From NCBI GenBank assembly GCA_964200075.2, contig CAXNAA020000294.1, forward strand, positions 1 through 22,982: a stretch of DNA of 22,982 nt. Direction: 5' to 3'. The translations under genes and the position numbers were made by a program. The notes beneath the pieces are model-generated. The model had not been told where the DNA came from. It did no database searches and saw only the letters and a program-made list of their open reading frames with translations. Shown here one piece after another: positions 1-10,200 of the stretch. Position 1 is the stretch's first letter. Each line of letters begins with the position of its first letter. The stretch is from Sphacelaria rigidula. Lineage: Eukaryota > Phaeophyceae > Sphacelariales.

Positions 1-179
1 GAAGTTAAACCTCAATTCGCACAATTTGTTCTTTGATGCTGTCGCCGGTGCTCGCGGGAATTCAGCGTGTTGCATCATTGTCCTTCGCTCGCCAGTAGCG
101 TGGTGGCCCTTTACCCCATGAGAACAGCAGAGGGCAGGGTCGATGACGACTGCTGTACAGAAAAGACAGTCTATGCTGT

Positions 180-590
180 ATGTCGTCCGTACAAAATTGT
201 AGCTCGGTTCATGCCTGTGCACGCAGCGTGTCGTCAACAGCAGCCGTCGCAATGCTTTACAGACTGCCCACGCACCCAAGCCTTGTAGAGACAGGACCAG
301 ATTGACAGTACACACAAGACTATGAGATAGGTAGTGCTACTACTGTGGCAGATCCAACACATACAACACAACAGCAGTGTCTGTACTGTTGTCTGTGCTG
401 CCCGCACAACCGAGAACTACAACAGCGCAGCGAACTTGCAGCTCAGTTGAGATCTGTGCATGCAGCTTGTTGCGAACTGACGTTGCGTTGCAGTATAGAC
501 TGCCTACGCATCCAAGCCTTGTAGATACAGGACCGTACTGACAGTACACACGAGACTATGAACACGGCTACTGTTGTAGTACTACAGCCG
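180..590. repeat. Two-copy diverged tandem repeat, 236-bp period
   Basis: The blocks at about 180-354 and 416-590 align at a constant offset of 236 bases. The best-conserved part is 262-327 versus 498-563; both contain CCAAGCCTTGTAGA, ACAGGACC and TGACAGTACACAC. The similarity fades to both sides, and 595-700 may be a third, much more diverged unit. Short open frames across 67-921 have no recognisable protein content and cross repeat boundaries, so I do not call genes here. It is probably old satellite-like DNA. Confidence 0.6.
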
Positions 591-1018
591 ATGCATGCAA
601 TACAGCACTGTTGCGCGTACCATTGTGTGTGCTGTCCTTTCAGTCAAGTACTGCGAGTACCGTGCAGTGAAGAACAACCGTCACTTCTACCGTCAGTTAG
701 TACAGCAAGGCGGTGTTCTTATTGATGGTCTTGCGTCACGCAGCTCACCATGTATTGCTCAGGCAATGTATCACGGTAGTACAGATAGTCAGTACGGACC
801 GTACACCACGACAGGACAGCAGAGTGCTGCGTCTCTGTCGCGCGCCCCAGAATTTCAAATCATGCCTGCACACCTGATAGAAAACGATGAACACTGCGTG
901 TTCAATGTTGACGGTGCGTAGATCACGTAACAAGGGCTACTTTGAAAAATTCTGTTGGAAAACTTGTTGTTGAAAAAGGGCTTTTCTGACAACGTGCTTT
1001 TCGATACATGGGAAGTAG

Positions 1019-1610
1019 CCTGGGCTGTTTCTTCCGGTTCGTATTTTGTTCGGCTCGTATTTTCCACTTGTAGGACGTTTGACAAGGTTTCAAGGGTCGG
1101 ACAAATAATGATTGGTATGAAAATTACTCGGTTCTAGTATGATGAGTCGACTCGTGACGACTCAAGGCCGAGGAAATCGTGAATTTGGTGATTTTGAGTC
1201 GTGATGATTTGCCCTAACCGTGCAAGGTTTTTGACCCCCCAAACAGGGAAATCGCTACCACACGTCTTGGACACTCTGTATCATCCCTGCGAGAGGATCC
1301 TAGCCCACTTTTCCGATTCACTTGGGTCAGGGATTTCGAGAGCGGCCTCTGGACAAAAATACGAGGACAAATACCTGCAGACTGTACTGTGCAATATATG
1401 TTTTCCTCGTATTTTTGTCGAGAGGCCGCTCTCGAAATCCCTGACCCAAGTGAATCGGAAAAGTGGGCTAGGCTCCTCTCGGTGGGGTGATACAAAGTGT
1501 CAAAGACGTGTGGTGGCGATTTTCCCGCTTGGGGGGTCAAAAATCTTGTCAAATGCCCTAAAAGTGGAAAATACAAGCCAAACAAAAAACGAACCGGAAG
1601 AAACGGCCTT
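1019..1610. mobile_element. Foldback (long inverted repeat) element
   Basis: The right arm, about 1402-1610, is the reverse complement of the left arm, which lies in two blocks, about 1019-1090 and 1223-1368. The loop is only about 33 bases (1369-1401). Arm identity is high; for example both arms carry TTTCTTCCGGTTCGT, TCGAGAGCGGCCTCT and the CCCAAGTGAATCGGAAAAGTGG stretch on opposite strands. This is the structure of a foldback transposon or MITE. The left arm is interrupted by a separate 132-bp insertion. A long open frame across the element (1201-2130) reads through both arms and is not a gene. I found no clear target duplication for the foldback itself. Confidence 0.75.
1091..1222. mobile_element. 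132-bp hAT-type MITE inside the foldback arm
   Basis: The element is flanked by a perfect 8-base direct repeat CAAGGTTT (1083-1090 and 1223-1230). The opposite foldback arm keeps the unoccupied site: the reverse complement of 1531-1555 reads TTTGACAAGATTTTTGACC with a single copy of the octamer (one base changed). The ends are imperfect inverted repeats: CAAGGGTCGGACAAATAAT on the left and, reverse-complemented, CACGGTTAGGGCAAATCAT on the right. Eight-base duplications and CA-G-G termini are typical of hAT transposons. It is too short to encode protein and would need a transposase from elsewhere. Confidence 0.7.
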
Positions 1611-1664
1611 AGGCGCTGAAATTTTGAAACGACATTTTTGTCATCAATTTGCGCAGCCCTGTGA

Positions 1665-1713
1665 GGAGCGAGTTGTAGTTTCAGCGGAGCTTGGAGCGAG
1701 TTGTAGTTTCAGC
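1665..1713. repeat. 28-bp tandem duplication
   Basis: A 21-base string beginning GGAGCGAGTTGTAG and ending TTTCAGC occurs at 1665-1685 and again at 1693-1713, giving a period of 28 bases. It lies between the foldback element and the tRNA-like sequence and may mark slippage or a boundary between insertions. Confidence 0.7.
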
Positions 1714-1858
1714 AAAAACAAGAAAAATGCTATAACGTCCTCAAAAAATGATAAGAACGATGACAACGCTGCGGCACATACGGGCACTTGCGTCAACCAC
1801 ATCCTCGTAAATTTTCAGCCAAAAATACGTAAAATCGTTTTTTTGCGTGTCACTTTTT

Positions 1859-1945
1859 GTGTGACCCCGGTGGTCAAATTGATACAACAGCCTCAAATGA
1901 CACAGGTCACGAGTTCGAATCCCCACACGACAAAAAAAAACGTTT
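1859..1945 (+). mobile_element. tRNA-like Pol III promoter, probable SINE head
   Basis: TGGTCAAATTG at 1871-1881 fits the A-box consensus TRGYNNARNNG, and GTTCGAATC at 1913-1921 fits the B-box consensus GWTCRANNC, with a tRNA-like spacing of 42 bases. GTGTG (1859-1863) can pair with CACAC (1924-1928) as a partial acceptor stem. The anticodon and T stems do not pair properly, so this is not a working tRNA. A run of nine A follows at once, then CGTTTTT, as in a SINE or tRNA retropseudogene. The body downstream was not delimited. Confidence 0.5.
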
Positions 1946-2030
1946 TTGTGTGCACACTTATCGTGCATACTTTCTCGTACCTCTGGGTTGCAAAAGGTTC
2001 TCGATGTTTTGGTGATGGTCTTGCTTTGGA

Positions 2031-2042
2031 GGGGGGGGGGGG
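2031..2042. repeat. G12 homopolymer
   Basis: Twelve consecutive G. Comparable tracts occur at 8259-8273 (C15) and 17790-17801 (G12), both inside the TIR elements. Run lengths of this kind are often unreliable in assemblies. Confidence 0.9.
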
Positions 2043-2459
2043 TATAGCTCAGCTTCAAGTAGTATTTCTCTCTCGTACAGTGATGTACGACAGTTGGCTC
2101 GGAGGTTATCTCCTATTATGGAGCTTATGACGAGCTTGATGTCATCTTGTAGCACGACCAGGGTACTCTTGCCTCGGCATGTCAGGTGTGCGTGTGCCTA
2201 TGCGGCGCAACGGTCTATCGTAATTCCACCACATTTTGTGGAACGAAACGTCTCCAGACACGCTATCGCACAGATGATTAGGACGTACTCGGTACTCACT
2301 GCAGTACAATAACATCATCGCCAAAAGTGCACCAATCGAGCAGCTGCGGTGCCTTATGTTACCAGGTTAGTCTGCAGCTCACAGCGATATGCTCAGGTCG
2401 TGCTGATTTGAGAAACTTGAAAAGTTGTGGTGACGACAGAAAATGCTGGGTTTACTGCC

Positions 2460-2472
2460 GGCCCAGCTCGTA
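2460..2472 (-). repeat. Solo transposon terminus, GGCCCAGCTCG-TA
   Basis: GGCCCAGCTCGTA is identical to the right end of the complete TIR element at 17145-18178 including the flanking TA, and its reverse complement equals that element's left end. No matching left terminus could be found upstream at the expected distance of about 1 kb. It is therefore either a truncated copy or an element whose other end has decayed. Confidence 0.5.
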
Positions 2473-4164
2473 GTAGATCATCGTGCGTAAGAACCCTGAC
2501 CAGATTTCACGTCGCAGTCAAGTGGATGCAGGGCATGGATGCTGTATGTCTTCGCTGGATACGACGGCAAGAAGCAGTGAGAGTGCCGTTGCTCTCCACT
2601 AGATGCAGTCTACTGATGCTGCTGATGTATTTGCTCTAGTGTTCCACAACAACACTACAGACAGCATGAAGCTATGCTGGCAATGCAAGAGAAGGTCAGA
2701 TGGGCGGCGAAGACCATGAGCAAAGAGCATGTTGTTTGTGGTAATGTTATCCATGGTTGAAAGGCCATGACCAAAATTGGAAACATGGCTAGACTGTTAT
2801 GCAGTTTATGTACACTCGATGTGACATGTGGAATGCTGACTATTCTGATCACCACAGCTATCAAAATGGCCACTCCGCCCCTCCCCTCGTTCCTGGCTTG
2901 GAGTTTCCCTTGGGAAACTTCCGAACTCACATGGTTGACTTCGTGAGCTTCTGGGCTGTTGTGCGAACGACTCCTACACCCCTGTTGACCTCTCCTTCCC
3001 CCCCCACCCCCTGGAACCCCTGGATGTCCCTGGACTATTAACTGGTGAAGCTGTTCCGAGGCAACGCTCGCAGTCTAAGCATTAACCCTTTGGCGGCCAG
3101 AGTTTTCAATCTGTTGCGTCGGCATCGTTTTCACTCGACAAATGACTGCAAAACCCAGATGACCCACCCTTTCAATGAAAGGTTTCAGAGTATACGGCAC
3201 CACATGGTAATTATCGAGTATTGAAGTGGGTTTATTCATGTTTCGAGAGAACGGTGGTCGAGTTCGTAATATCGCACTGTTATAGTTCTGTTCAGACTGT
3301 AGCGCATATAAAGTAGTGGACATCCCTGCAGTCCGCAATATTCCACACCCTGGATAATAGACGGCATCTGTTGCAATAGAAAATGAATCTGCTGCAGGCG
3401 ATGCCAGATTGTCGTCAGCAATGTATATCGATAGACCCCTCTACCACATTATTACCCAGGCAGGAGTCTCTTATGGCCTTACACCTAAAACTAAGCTGCC
3501 GACCTAATATATCGATCGATAGCTTTCCGTCTAGTACCGAAGCAATGGACGACTGTTGTGTCCGTTGTCCAAAGTGTGCAATATTCGTGCGCGGGTTCGG
3601 CGAAGGACTTCCAATCCCAATCTCTGTAGTTGCGCAGTGTATGGTGTTCTAGAAGACAGACTGTCGCTGTATTTCTGTCTCGTGTCGGCGCTTCACGCCC
3701 CCTTGAGTGACATATCACTGCACCGCTGCGTTCACGTGTTCATCACACCAGTCCACGTCTGGTTTGGTTTCGCAGTGGACTCACTTCGTCTCCCGCTGTC
3801 ATGTTCCCATATTGGGCACTCGAGCAAGTTTCGACGAAACGTTTGTCGCTACCCTGCTACTTTTTAGCCTCGCTGCTGTTCATGAAAGCCCCATCGCGGG
3901 TTTTGCTCGACAGTTTTGATCTGAAACACACACACACCGCTCGCCAAATATGGTACGCCACTCCAACTGCAGCCCATCAACAAGACCGGCAACAAGTGGG
4001 GGGTGTCAGGAGGGGCAAATAGGACCACGACGACTCCTTTCACCTCTGCAGCTGCAGGGATTGCCCTTCCAACTGCCGATACAACTGTCCCCAACTCAGC
4101 TAGTGGTGTGGACGGCAGCATAAGTAGGAGCGCCAACAGCAAGATAAGCGCACTGAACGAGAGT
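2473..4164. other. Upstream region without a supported gene
   Basis: Only short open frames without recognisable content are present. A perfect 7-bp-arm palindrome GTTTCCC-TT-GGGAAAC sits at 2909-2924. The stretch 3925-4164 is open in the frame of the first RNF10-like coding exon but has no in-frame ATG, so it is most likely 5' leader or, less likely, more of an internal exon. A promoter for the downstream gene presumably lies in this region, but I could not point to a TATA box or start site. Confidence 0.4.
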
Positions 4165-4254
4165 ATGGGTGGGCGCAAGCTGGACGCGAGCGCCCCCGCT
4201 TTTAACCCTTCATTTGAGGTCGCGCAGCTCTCCAACTCGGTGGCCAGCCCTCAG
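4165..4254 (+). CDS. RNF10: RNF10-like exon 1 (PAM2-like motif)
   Basis: Thirty codons. Residues 6-15 read LDASAPAFNP, matching every key position of the PAM2 pattern L-(N/D)-x-x-A-x-x-F-x-P, which binds the MLLE domain of poly(A)-binding protein. The donor is CAG|GTGTTC at 4255, phase 0, compatible with the acceptor at 5272. The frame is open upstream to 3925 without another ATG, so the exon could be longer or have an acceptor of its own (for example the pyrimidine-rich CTCTGCAG ending at 4051). The motif itself is seen directly; that the exon belongs to the RNF10 gene is inferred from strand, distance, phase and splice signals. Confidence 0.5.
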
Positions 4255-7200
4255 GTGTTCGCTTGTCTACGGCATGGTGAAAGTATGATAACCATTTGAC
4301 AGCATTGCCTTGGGGCATATTTACTGCAGGGGCAATGCTACACGAAAATCTGAGAACTACTGAAGGTTCCGGACACGCATGAGCACAAAGTGAGACCTTT
4401 ATGAGTAAAGGGTCAGCATGACGCCTAGCAGTAAGTGAGCGTCATCTGCGGGTGCAGGGGGGTTGTTTGATTGCCGGAAACAGCAAACGTTCGTGGGTGT
4501 CTTACGCAACCCCATAACCTCGTCCTAGATTTGTATGTCAGTAAAGACGTTCGCCCAGCGATGTGAACACGTATAATGTTGATACTGCGAGCGTCCAAAT
4601 GTTTTTTTTGCCTGCAATCATGCTTCAAAACGGCTGATGCGTGCAAGAAGTAGCCCGACCCGCCCACCCACTCCTACCCTATCTGCCGTCTTCGTAGGAT
4701 CAATCTCGGACTAGCGTTATTCGGCAACGATATTTTTTTGGAGTCTGCTGCTGAGTTGTCAGTTTTTTCCACCTGTCAACACCACGAAATATGCTTGGCT
4801 TTTTGTGTCAATTCTGCGTCAGTCTTCAGGCAGCGAAGTGTTGCTACGCCACATCGTCAGAATAAATTTGTTGTTGCCAGTCACTCGGAGCCTGCGATTG
4901 TTTGACAGCTGAGCATACTGCAATGATCCTTGCAAAGTGTACTTGTTATGCCTCTTCATCTGTAGCTATTTCGCGTGCTCTATTACACAACATTGCCGGT
5001 GTATTCCCTGTGTTGAACCCCTTCGCCCCGCTGTCTCCCCTCCTGCCCAAAGCCCTCGGAGGCACAACTCTGTAACGTGTGCCCTCAGCTATCTTTGGTT
5101 ATCATGACAATGTCCATGGTGCAGTGTGGTTCAAACCATCGAAGGCTGGGTCGTTCCGGCATTCTCCAAAGCAGGTGCTTTGGGGTGATTCAAACGTCTC
5201 CAGTCCAACGTTCAACGTTGCCCTGTGCTCCCGTTGGCTTCCCCACCGTCAATGTCCCCTGCACGCACGCAGGGAGCGCAAGCGCAACAGTCTCGCGGCT
5301 CCTCGTCCCAAGAACGCAAGTCTAAGATGCCGGCTGCTTCGCGCTCAGGGGGGTCGTCCAACGCCGGTGGACATGGTCACCATAGTAAGAGAAATAGCGG
5401 GGAGAGGGTGAAGGGCCGGGTCGGTCGTGACGGTGCTAATTGGGTACGTCAAAATGGCTATATTTCTCCTGCCGATGCGGTGCAATCAGAAGGGGGAGAT
5501 GAGAAGAGAAGCGCTGGAGTAACGGGGGATGGAGATGGGAATGCTAGCAGTAGTTGTGGCTGGCGCAGCAACCAGAGAGGGATGCACCAGGGTGAAGGGT
5601 TGACGAGAACAGCCACCCCGCTGGGACTTGTGGGCTGTACAGACGATAGTAACGCAGGAAATTCGTCAGCGTTTGCGGAAAGAAATGGAATGGCGGCTCC
5701 TTCGACGGGGCATCACGGTAATAGAACCAGAAAGGGTGGGAAGCAAAAGAGAGGTGCGGGCGGAAACGCCAACCACCTCCTGCAGTTTCAATACGAGCCT
5801 CGCTCGAACAGTCATTTCTCAGAAATCGGAGATGATGAAGGTACTGGGAGGTCTAGGAGGGGAGGTGGGGGTGGTGCGCGGAAGAATAGTGGGGTGTGGG
5901 GGGGTGGATCATCACGGGGCCCTATGAGCAAGGAGCAGTTCTTGCAGGCGAGTTATTGAATGCCAACTGTTGTTGTACCTCCCGTATATACTCTCGAAAT
6001 GGGTCGGCTGCGTTTTGCGAGCTTACCTGGAAATGTGTCAGTTTTAAGATGTTGAACGGGCGTCGTGAACGCTTTCGTGGGCGTTTCTCCCGTTTATCTC
6101 AGTATATCATCCTGAGGTGCGAACGTACGACGGCTGATCGTTACGGACTGTGACTGCGTGCGCCAAACATGGGTGTTTGTTACCGTCACTATTTTCTAGA
6201 TAGCATCACAATTCGTATATCGTATTCACGTACATCCGTATTCGTCGCTCCTCGTGCTTCCAGGCGAACTTCCACTTCTTACTTCACGTTCCAGAGTCAG
6301 AGTTAGTACCAACCCCAAATGGTGACTGTAAGCAGGTACGATCATTGGGTCTACAAGAGGCGTTCTTCGATCCCGATGTCCTGGTAGACTGGAGTACGGT
6401 AGACACTGTACGTCTCACGAGAAAAAAAAAGGTTTCAAGAAGGCCACTTTCTTCTGCCGCAGTCACACCGTCGCCCAAGCCTTCTAGCGTTTGTGCTGAT
6501 GATGACAGCGTCAAATCTGGATCTAGCGCACGAGGAACCGTTGCGTTAAAAGCAAACGCCACCATAAAGCAGGCCGGGAAAATGAGAGGAGAAACCAGTG
6601 AAGTGGTTGCGTGGGGAAGCGCCATCAACAAGAAGCATGAGGTGGCACAAAAAAAGCCTTCCTCACGGGATGTGGTCTCCAAAGGCACGGTCGATGGTGA
6701 CCACGAGGCAAATGAGGAGGATGATGACGATTGGCGATGCCCCATCTGCTTAGGGCAGCCCGTGGCACCGCGGATAACCAAGTGCGGCCACGGGCCTTTT
6801 TGTCTGGTGTGTGTCTTGAGGCATCTCAATGGAGGGCCGTCGGCGAGGTGTCCGCTGTGTTTCGACAATATGCACAGGTATTTTTCACGCTCGGCATGCT
6901 AGAATTGAGGGTGGAGTTCATGACTGAGGACTAGGGTTTGTTACTTCCCAATGCTTTACTTCTGTGACATCTCATTGCGACGGCTATCGCATGTTGAATT
7001 GAGTGAATGTCGAGCCGTTAATGGTGAAATGCTCAACCGTGGACTCTAACAGCGTGTCATTAACCAAGTGGCACGGCAGGGGTGAGGCTTCGAGGTTGGT
7101 GAACTACCTTCAACTATCGTAGGGGTGTACTCATGATCATGCATGCCGTAGCGGAGGAAGTAAAGCGATATATGAACCCTGGCGTCAATCACACGGGTTT

Positions 7201-10200
7201 TGTTTCGTTTTTGTTGGTATGTTTGCGATACTGATTCCCTCGGTCGCTACGAGAAGCTCTTGGTTATTCTCGTGATGGCGATGCACGTGATTATCCTCAC
7301 ACCGTGGTAGTAACGGGGTCGATTGGATACAAAACGAATCTGTCTTGGATTGGCGTCGACTTGCGTGGTGTACACGTTGCTTCGTCGGGATGATGGCTGA
7401 AGGCGATTGCCACATAGAACCCAGATAATCCAAATACACGCGATCACGACGGAAAGACGGTGGCGTTTGGGATGGCCTAGACATGTCAAAGTTTCTCACC
7501 ACTGTTTCGCCGTGTTTTTGTCCAGGGAGCATTTACCATGATGAACGACGACGGGACAACATTTCAGCACGTCGGTTGTCCGCGCCTGATTGGTCCGTTG
7601 ACTTGTCCCTTTGGCTTGCTCTACTGTAGCGCACGAGGAATTGTACATCCTGCGCAGCTCTGGTGCGTGTTGTTGTAACAAGGCTGTATAGACCGACTTC
7701 ACCGGAGGAACGTCGCCACTCACGCCGTTGAAGCCACTAATGGCTTGCGAGCTGGGCCAGCCTAGGAGCGGATTTGTAGTCTGCAGGCCCATTCTGACCT
7801 CAATTTTGAGAGTTGGACACTGAAATTTGGTGTTGACAATTAATATGCCCCAATCACTGTCCATGCCAAATTTCAGGGTTCAACTCTAAAATTTGAGGTG
7901 AAAAAGGGCAGTTTAGTAACCGGGTCGGTAGAATTCGGAACGGTATTTTGCAGGCCACTTACAGGCCCACGTGTGGTGTTGGTATATTCAAATTCTGTGT
8001 GGGACCTCGCTAGGGCATAATGGAACAAAAAGAGTGGGTTGGGTTGATATTTATTCATTTTTTCACTGGATTAGGATGTTTTGGTATGGTAACGGCCATT
8101 TTTAACGAGAACGCCCAAACCTCTCCAAAAACATCGAAGGCCCTTTTTCTTTTCAAATGGCATACCTCTGTGGTTCATGCTAAGTTTAAAATCATAATTC
8201 TAAAAATTAGGCTGAAAACATGAGATGAGGCCCAAGAGCACTGTTCATTTCTCCATAACCCCCCCCCCCCCCCGAAGAACGTTTTTTTTGTGACAACGAA
8301 GAATAAAAAGCTGTTTATTTATCTTATTACGCACTATTAATAGCGGTTCTCCTCACGAAATTTCATAGCTCAGCCCTCAAAAACTGAAACTCGATACACA
8401 GATTTAGTGCATCTAGTGCCTATGCTCGCAATATGTTGATTTTAGTATTGAAACTTGTGTGCGCCATATTTCGAGACAGATAACGGACTCGGTGAAGGTG
8501 GAAGTATCGTCTCCCCGTGCTCAAGGGAAAGCCCATACCGAACATCGTCTTCATCCGCTGAATAAATCGTTCGGGGTTTACTGTAGAGTTTAGTATGGAC
8601 GCCATCTCCGCACGGTATAGGAATTACTAGACGTGGGGTGTCACAACGAAAAAATCTTGACCCAGACTTTTGAGCAGATGCCCCTTGATTGGACGAGTAA
8701 TACGATATGCGGATCACGGCCCAACTCGTTTGCGTCGGTGAGATATTGCTTTGGAGCTTCAACCCGTTTGTAGGCTGGCCCAGCCTGTACCGTCACGCAA
8801 AATTTGTCTCTTTTTTTGTTCCCCGACCGTGATGCTCCTCGGGCAACCCGTGCAGGGACCGTCTGCGCCGAGCGATGTGCAATGAGGTTATCCCGTTCGC
8901 TCCTGGCAGCATGGCGACCTTTCTGTTGCTTGAAAGACAACGGGAATCTCTCGTGCCCGATGTGGCTACCGCCGTTGCTAGCAATTTTAATGTTGGAAAT
9001 GGGAAAGGGTCAAGCAGTGCAGGGTATACGGGTCATTCTAGTATCGTACACGCCGCGGGCGACGAGGGCGGCCGGGCGGATGAGGCCGTGGCATGTTCGA
9101 AGGAGGGAGATAGCTCGGAGCGATTTTCGAGGCTGGTGGAAGCTACCACGACGTGAGCTTCTGCAGTTACGGGTGGTGTGCGACCCACGACAACTACTTG
9201 TCGAACGGCGGTCAATCACTTGAAATCGGTGTATTTATTTTGGCTCTCTAGAGTGAGAATTGTGTTCGAAAGCTGTTTTCGTCACGGAAATTGTGCACGT
9301 TTGCAGTCGACCACGCCTGGTGCTGAAAGTGGCGACGTGAGATTATATGCACGATGCCATATGCTACCTTGTGGTATTTCGAGTCGTCATCGGTGTCATC
9401 GTACCATCGCCATGCCCGTTGCTCTAGCGAAAACATTTGAGTCCAGCGGACGGCCATCGTACAGTACGAACAAACAAGATCAATCACAGTCTTTTGGGTG
9501 TTGGATCTGTTGTACGAAGACGGCCGTGTTCATTGCTGTCTTGGCCTCGCGTCTGTGCCCCCAACAAACGCGCAGGCCTATTTTTCGTTGAGCAAGAGCA
9601 GCTATCCTTCAGCGCCGCCAGTCTACCTGTTCCCTTGGTTCCTTCTGTGCACTATGTGGTGAATTATTTTCAGACGCGAGTCGAATGATGCTATTTGTGG
9701 CGTCTTTTACCGATGCGTGATGTAAAAACTACGCTTTGTTGCCTTGTCCTCATACGCCTTAGTTCATGTTCTCTTGTCTGGACTGTTTCAGAACGCTCCT
9801 AAACATGACCAAGGCGGAAGCATTAGCACTGCACAAATTCCGCCAAGAGTGCCTGTCCTCTGGAGAGACCGAGTGGATACCGTTCGTCACACAAGCTGAA
9901 TCCCTCGTTCACGCACAAATGGAGCGTTTCGGTCGTATATCGCGGACCTCGGGCGACGAGGCTGACACCCGGCCCGAACACCAGGGAGAAGGGTCATGTA
10001 TTGTGTCCTCCAGTGGACAAAAGGGTACCCGGACGAAAAATGCATCGGCTAGCGCCGGCTCGCACGGCAGCCTTGAGGGCAGCAGCAACGGTGTCGCGAA
10101 CGAAGACATGCAGGAACACACCGTTGCTATGAAGATAACCATGGGTGACATGGACGGTAAAGGCAAAGGCAAAGACAAGGACGAAAGTGGTCAGAGCAAA

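Larger units (their letters stand above)
7748..8787. mobile_element. TIR transposon, non-autonomous, copy in intron 3
   Basis: GCTGGGCCAGCCTA at 7751-7764 is repeated exactly in inverted orientation at 8771-8784. The ends resemble those of the element at 17145-18178 (CGAGCTGGGCC). TA follows the right end; the left flank reads TG, perhaps a mutated TA. The length, 1040 bases, is close to the 1034 of the other copy. CTCAATTTTGAG lies 51 bases inside the left end, and the other copy has CTCAATCTTGAG 52 bases inside its right end. No transposase frame is visible. The terminal motif is nearly palindromic by itself, which weakens the TIR argument for this copy alone. Confidence 0.55.
6878..8855 (+). 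other. Intron 3
   Basis: A 1978-base GT-AG intron (GTATTT to CCGTGCAG), phase 2, fixed by the homology match across the junction: NMHR-DRLRRA versus SVHKKDLKSV in human RNF10. It contains a dispersed 20-base repeat (7128-7147) and a 1.04-kb TIR element (7748-8787). Confidence 0.8.

Noticed and set aside
1201-2130. 309-residue open frame on the + strand, the longest in the window
   Set aside because: It reads through both arms of the foldback element, the 28-bp duplication and the tRNA-like sequence. Its protein therefore contains inverted copies of itself at DNA level and has no family resemblance.
2142-2324. Possible antisense tRNA-derived repeat (frame containing GTRTPD)
   Set aside because: The underlying DNA does not fit the B-box consensus, so the resemblance is only at protein level.
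3864-4235. 123-residue minus-strand frame with a hydrophobic segment
   Set aside because: It is antisense to the PAM2-like exon; the + strand has the motif and matching splice signals.
6284-6868. 194-residue frame on the minus strand
   Set aside because: It is the antisense shadow of the RING exon, whose + strand product has clear RNF10 motifs.
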